A DNA stretch of 8,237 nucleotides from NCBI GenBank assembly GCA_003456175.1, contig DMPB01000155.1:20540-28776 (forward strand), given 5' to 3'. Numbering within the stretch: position 1 is the stretch's first letter; the number at the start of each line of letters is the position of its first letter. A program made the translations under genes and the position numbers. Positions 6,062-8,237 of this stretch are shown piece by piece. The notes under the pieces are model-generated. The model searched no databases and was not told the origin of the DNA. It saw only the letters and a program-made list of their open reading frames with translations. The DNA comes from Chitinophagaceae bacterium. Its GTDB lineage: Bacteria > Bacteroidota > Bacteroidia > Chitinophagales > Chitinophagaceae.

Positions 6062-7252
6062 CTAATGTAACGGGTTTTTTGCATGAGTGAAAACCACACC
6101 TTTTGCATTTTTATGAGCACTACCCACAACAGAGCCGCTTCTATGTTGGTGCCAAAGGCAAAAAGTACCCGATTTTCGTTGCGTATAAGTAACCGCTTGC
6201 TCGTAAGTGAACTGTTCATCTACGCACCATACAAGAGCTTCGGTGGGTTGCCAAACCGATTTGCCCGTAAGGGTAGCATTACTAATGGGTAGCAATGTAG
6301 CTGATGTATTGGCATGTGCAAATACTTGTTCTGCCGATGATATAGCAGTGCTAGAGCCATACAAAAAGGCTCTTGTAATTATTGGTTGCTTCGTACTGCT
6401 AAAAATATTGCTGAAAAATGCATAGATGCCACGTGCAACAATAGCTAGTTGCAAAGCAAAACGCAGGAATAACGCACCCTTGCCACGGTAATGCTTTTGA
6501 ACAAACAGCAACATAGCTTCGTAAAAAACACGAACGTAATTTAAGCTGCCACGCTGCGTACTTTCGCCTTTAAAATGTACAATCGTAGCCTTACCAATGT
6601 AGTAGTTGGTGAAACCTGCAAGCGTTGCTCGATAGCTAATATCTACATCTTCGCCGTACATAAAAAAACGTTCATCGAAGCCTTGTAATTGTTGTAATAG
6701 TGAGCGTTGCCCCATCATAAAAGCACCGGCAACTACGGTAATGGGGTGGTTTTCGCCTTGCGGCAAATGTCCTAACGCATAGGCATTGAAGTAGGCAGAA
6801 TTCGGAAACAACGTACTAGCACCAATCATCTTCCAAAAACTAACGACTGGAGTTGGCAAGGAACGCTTACTTTCTGGTAAAAACCGGCCGGCACCATCTA
6901 TCATTCGTACACCTACCAAACCGCATTTATCATTTACCGTAAGGTGCGCTATACATTGCTGCAAAGCGCTGCTTGTTATAATGGTATCGGGGTTTAGAAA
7001 GAGTACATACTTGCCTTTGCATTGTTGCAATGCCAAGTTATTGGCCTTTGCAAAACCTACATTTTCGTTGAGCCAAAGCCAATGTACCCATGGAAATTTT
7101 GGCGTAAGGTAGGGCTGGCTATCATCGTTTGAATGGTTATCTACCACCCATACTTCTGCATTTAATGGTTGTATGGCAGCATACACACTGTGCAGGCATT
7201 GCTCCAAAAAATATGGAACCTGATAATTAACAATAATGATTGATAAATCCAT
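6062..7252 (-). CDS. Family 2 glycosyltransferase (WbbL-like) with C-terminal extension
   Basis: A 396-residue protein. Residues 1-230 are a GT-A transferase: MDLSIIIVNY (1-10), VVDNHSNDDS (36-45), ENVGFAKANN (63-72), the metal/nucleotide motif LNPDT (86-90), RFLPESKRSLPTP (123-135), VVAGAFMMGQR (173-183) and GFDERFFMYGEDVDISYR (191-208), with the acidic ED at 201-202 as likely base. These are hallmarks of WbbL-like rhamnosyl- or other sugar transferases for surface polysaccharide. A hydrophobic stretch at about 259-284 should touch or cross the membrane. The C-terminal ~105 residues (FLYGSS near 297, LVWCVDEQ, GSVVGSAHKNAKGVVF) resemble the weakly conserved nucleotide-binding-like tail of some Bacteroidota GT2 proteins. 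The sugar and acceptor are unknown, and no polysaccharide cluster surrounds it. Repeat R6 encodes residues 103-107. First gene of the (-) group. Confidence 0.88.
   Translation of the reverse strand: MDLSIIIVNYQVPYFLEQCLHSVYAAIQPLNAEVWVVDNHSNDDSQPYLTPKFPWVHWLWLNENVGFAKANNLALQQCKGKYVLFLNPDTIITSSALQQCIAHLTVNDKCGLVGVRMIDGAGRFLPESKRSLPTPVVSFWKMIGASTLFPNSAYFNAYALGHLPQGENHPITVVAGAFMMGQRSLLQQLQGFDERFFMYGEDVDISYRATLAGFTNYYIGKATIVHFKGESTQRGSLNYVRVFYEAMLLFVQKHYRGKGALFLRFALQLAIVARGIYAFFSNIFSSTKQPIITRAFLYGSSTAISSAEQVFAHANTSATLLPISNATLTGKSVWQPTEALVWCVDEQFTYEQAVTYTQRKSGTFCLWHQHRSGSVVGSAHKNAKGVVFTHAKNPLH
6931..6945 (+). repeat. CATTTRCCGTAAGGY repeat, copy R6 (inside the GT2 gene)
   Basis: This copy reads CATTTACCGTAAGGT, the A-T form, inside the GT2 gene. 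On the coding strand it gives HLTVN (residues 103-107), the same peptide in the same frame as copy R3 in the M28 gene, although the two proteins are unrelated. Confidence 0.85.
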
Positions 7253-7315
7253 ACTTACGAATGCTGCTAAAGTAAGGTAAGCAAAGCAAAACCTAAGGGC
7301 TGGCCTTGCTTGGGC

Positions 7316-7323
7316 TATATTTG
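7316..7323 (+). promoter_or_regulatory. -7 promoter element (TATATTTG) with nearly leaderless start
   Basis: TATATTTG is an exact match to the Bacteroidota -7 consensus TAnnTTTG. Only four bases (CAGT) separate it from the ATG at 7328, so the transcript would begin at or within a few bases of the start codon. This supports 7328 over the upstream in-frame TTG at 7310. No clear -33 motif is seen. Confidence 0.6.
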
Positions 7324-7327
7324 CAGT

Positions 7328-8101
7328 ATGTTATCTGTTTTATTAGAAGCAACACATGCCGGTGCTGCGGTATTGCAGCATTATTTTGGCGGCACATTTA
7401 CAGTAGAAAACAAAGAAGGGGTGAATAACCTAGTAACACAAGCCGATACAGAAAGTGAGGCGGCTATTATGGCAGTTATTCGAAAGCACTACCCCGACCA
7501 TGCTATTTTAACGGAAGAGAGTGGCGACTTGCCGCAACAAAGTAACTATAAATGGATTATTGACCCGATTGATGGTACCATCAACTTTGCTAACCACATA
7601 CCCATTTGTTGTGTAAGTATTGGCATTGAGAAAGATGGTGCAATGGTATTAGGGGCAGTATATAACCCTTTTATGAACGAGCTATTTGTAGCTGAAAAAG
7701 GAAAGGGGGCAACACTGAACGGTAAGCCTATTCATGTATCGAAGCAACAAGAACTTACTAGGGCATGCTTAGTTACTGGCTTTCCGTACACGTATTTAGA
7801 GTCTGAAAATGGCCCATTGCAAGTGTTTGATAAGTTGGTACGCAAAGGCATTGCAGTTCGTAGGCTTGGTAGTGCAGCTATTGATTTGTGCTGGGTAGCT
7901 GCCGGTCGTTTCGATGGGTTTTATGAGCATAAACTCAATGCTTGGGATAGTGCTGCCGGTTTTTTAATGGTTGAAGAAGCAGGGGGTGTTGTAACGGATT
8001 TTAAAGGCAATCATTACAGCGTATATCAACCACATTTGTTGGCCACCAATGGTATTATTCACGAACAATTACATGCCGTTATTAATGGCGGTAACATTTA
8101 A
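7328..8101 (+). CDS. Inositol monophosphatase family protein (SuhB/CysQ-like)
   Basis: A 257-residue Mg-dependent phosphomonoesterase, the normal length for the family. Metal-binding motifs are intact: EES (Glu64), DPIDGTINF (Asp79, Asp82, Thr84) and WD (Asp207 in LNAWDSAAG). The upstream GVNNLVTQAD, with Asp40, is also typical, as are GAVYNPFMNELF (109-120) and RLGSAAIDLCWVAAGRFDGF (179-198). SAxDL-containing IMPase proteins act on inositol-1-phosphate, but bacterial members also use other sugar phosphates, and SuhB has an RNA-polymerase role in Escherichia coli, so the substrate is left open. The ATG at 7328 follows a strong -7 box and begins at the usual place. thiL follows nine bases later in the same direction, probably cotranscribed. 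The GT2 gene diverges across 75 bp. Confidence 0.92.
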   Translation: MLSVLLEATHAGAAVLQHYFGGTFTVENKEGVNNLVTQADTESEAAIMAVIRKHYPDHAILTEESGDLPQQSNYKWIIDPIDGTINFANHIPICCVSIGIEKDGAMVLGAVYNPFMNELFVAEKGKGATLNGKPIHVSKQQELTRACLVTGFPYTYLESENGPLQVFDKLVRKGIAVRRLGSAAIDLCWVAAGRFDGFYEHKLNAWDSAAGFLMVEEAGGVVTDFKGNHYSVYQPHLLATNGIIHEQLHAVINGGNI

Positions 8102-8110
8102 CAACGTACT

Positions 8111-8237
8111 ATGAGTAACAGAACTGAAATAGCAAGTTTGGGAGAGTTTGGTTTGATTGATCACTTAACTAAAAACTTTGAAATTACCAACGCTAGTACT
8201 ATGCTTGGCATTGGCGACGATGCTGCCGTGATTGACC
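8111..8237 (+). CDS. thiL: Thiamine-monophosphate kinase ThiL (5' part; cut by the right edge)
   Basis: Only the first 42 codons are in the window. They contain the N-terminal ThiL signature: SLGEFGLIDHLTKNF (9-23) and LGIGDDAAVID (32-42), where the Asp pair 36-37 belongs to the first ATP/Mg-binding motif. ThiL phosphorylates thiamine monophosphate to the active cofactor thiamine diphosphate in the cytoplasm. Proteins of the wider PurM/AIRS fold share the GDDAA motif, but the LGEFGLID start points to ThiL. It begins nine bases after the IMPase stop with no promoter-like box between, so it is likely the second gene of that operon. Confidence 0.9.
   Translation, partial: MSNRTEIASLGEFGLIDHLTKNFEITNASTMLGIGDDAAVID

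Noticed and set aside
6004..6425. Short ORFs on both strands around the GT2 3' end and the GT2-GH3 gap
   Set aside because: They lie in other frames of the GT2 coding region and do not resemble proteins; the GT2 frame itself runs intact to its stop at 6062.
7094..7115. Repeat-like GGCGTAAGGT in the GT2 gene
   Set aside because: The bases flanking GTAA cannot pair as in the six true copies and the CATTT lead is altered.
7282..7289. TTGCTTTG on the minus strand as a promoter of the GT2 gene
   Set aside because: The second base departs from TAnnTTTG and there is no supporting -33 motif in the divergent gap; not strong enough to list.

Overview
The window looks like ordinary chromosomal DNA from a member of the Bacteroidota, most probably the Chitinophagaceae/Sphingobacteriia side. 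The evidence is a bacillithiol BshA, a GH3-type acyl-adenylase, a WbbL-like GT2 with a Bacteroidota-style C-terminal extension, a short RsmI-like methyltransferase, and -7 boxes of the TAnnTTTG type instead of clear Shine-Dalgarno signals. I see no phage, insertion sequence, CRISPR, tRNA or rRNA.

Layout. (1) 2-523 (+) is the C-terminal end of a LytM/EnvC-like protein, cut by the left edge. It converges on bshA (616-1758, -), with a perfect 18-bp hairpin between them. (2) bshA diverges from a two-gene (+) unit: a secreted M28 carboxypeptidase Q-like metallopeptidase (1925-3313) and a small one-pass membrane protein (3313-3708) joined by a TAATG overlap. (3) That unit converges, across a 69-bp gap, on a three-gene (-) group: GT2 glycosyltransferase (6062-7252), GH3 family protein (4487-6016) and RsmI-like methyltransferase (3778-4482). 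(4) A second (+) unit diverges from the GT2 gene: an inositol-monophosphatase-family enzyme (7328-8101), then thiL (8111 to the edge). The genes look like unrelated housekeeping functions (thiol synthesis, cell envelope, rRNA-type methylation, thiamine) and not one pathway. No stretch longer than about 170 bp lacks a gene.

The most unusual signal is not a gene. A 15-bp motif, CATTTRCCGTAAGGY, occurs six times in 8.2 kb, in both orientations, in intergenic DNA and inside two genes. Its last ten bases form a 3-bp stem closed by a GTAA tetraloop, and the outer base pair covaries (A-T in four copies, G-C in two). Two copies make an inverted pair between convergent genes, and two copies are read as the same peptide, HLTVN, in unrelated proteins. 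The pattern resembles DNA uptake sequences, REP elements or HIP1-like iterated palindromes. I know of no described element with this sequence.
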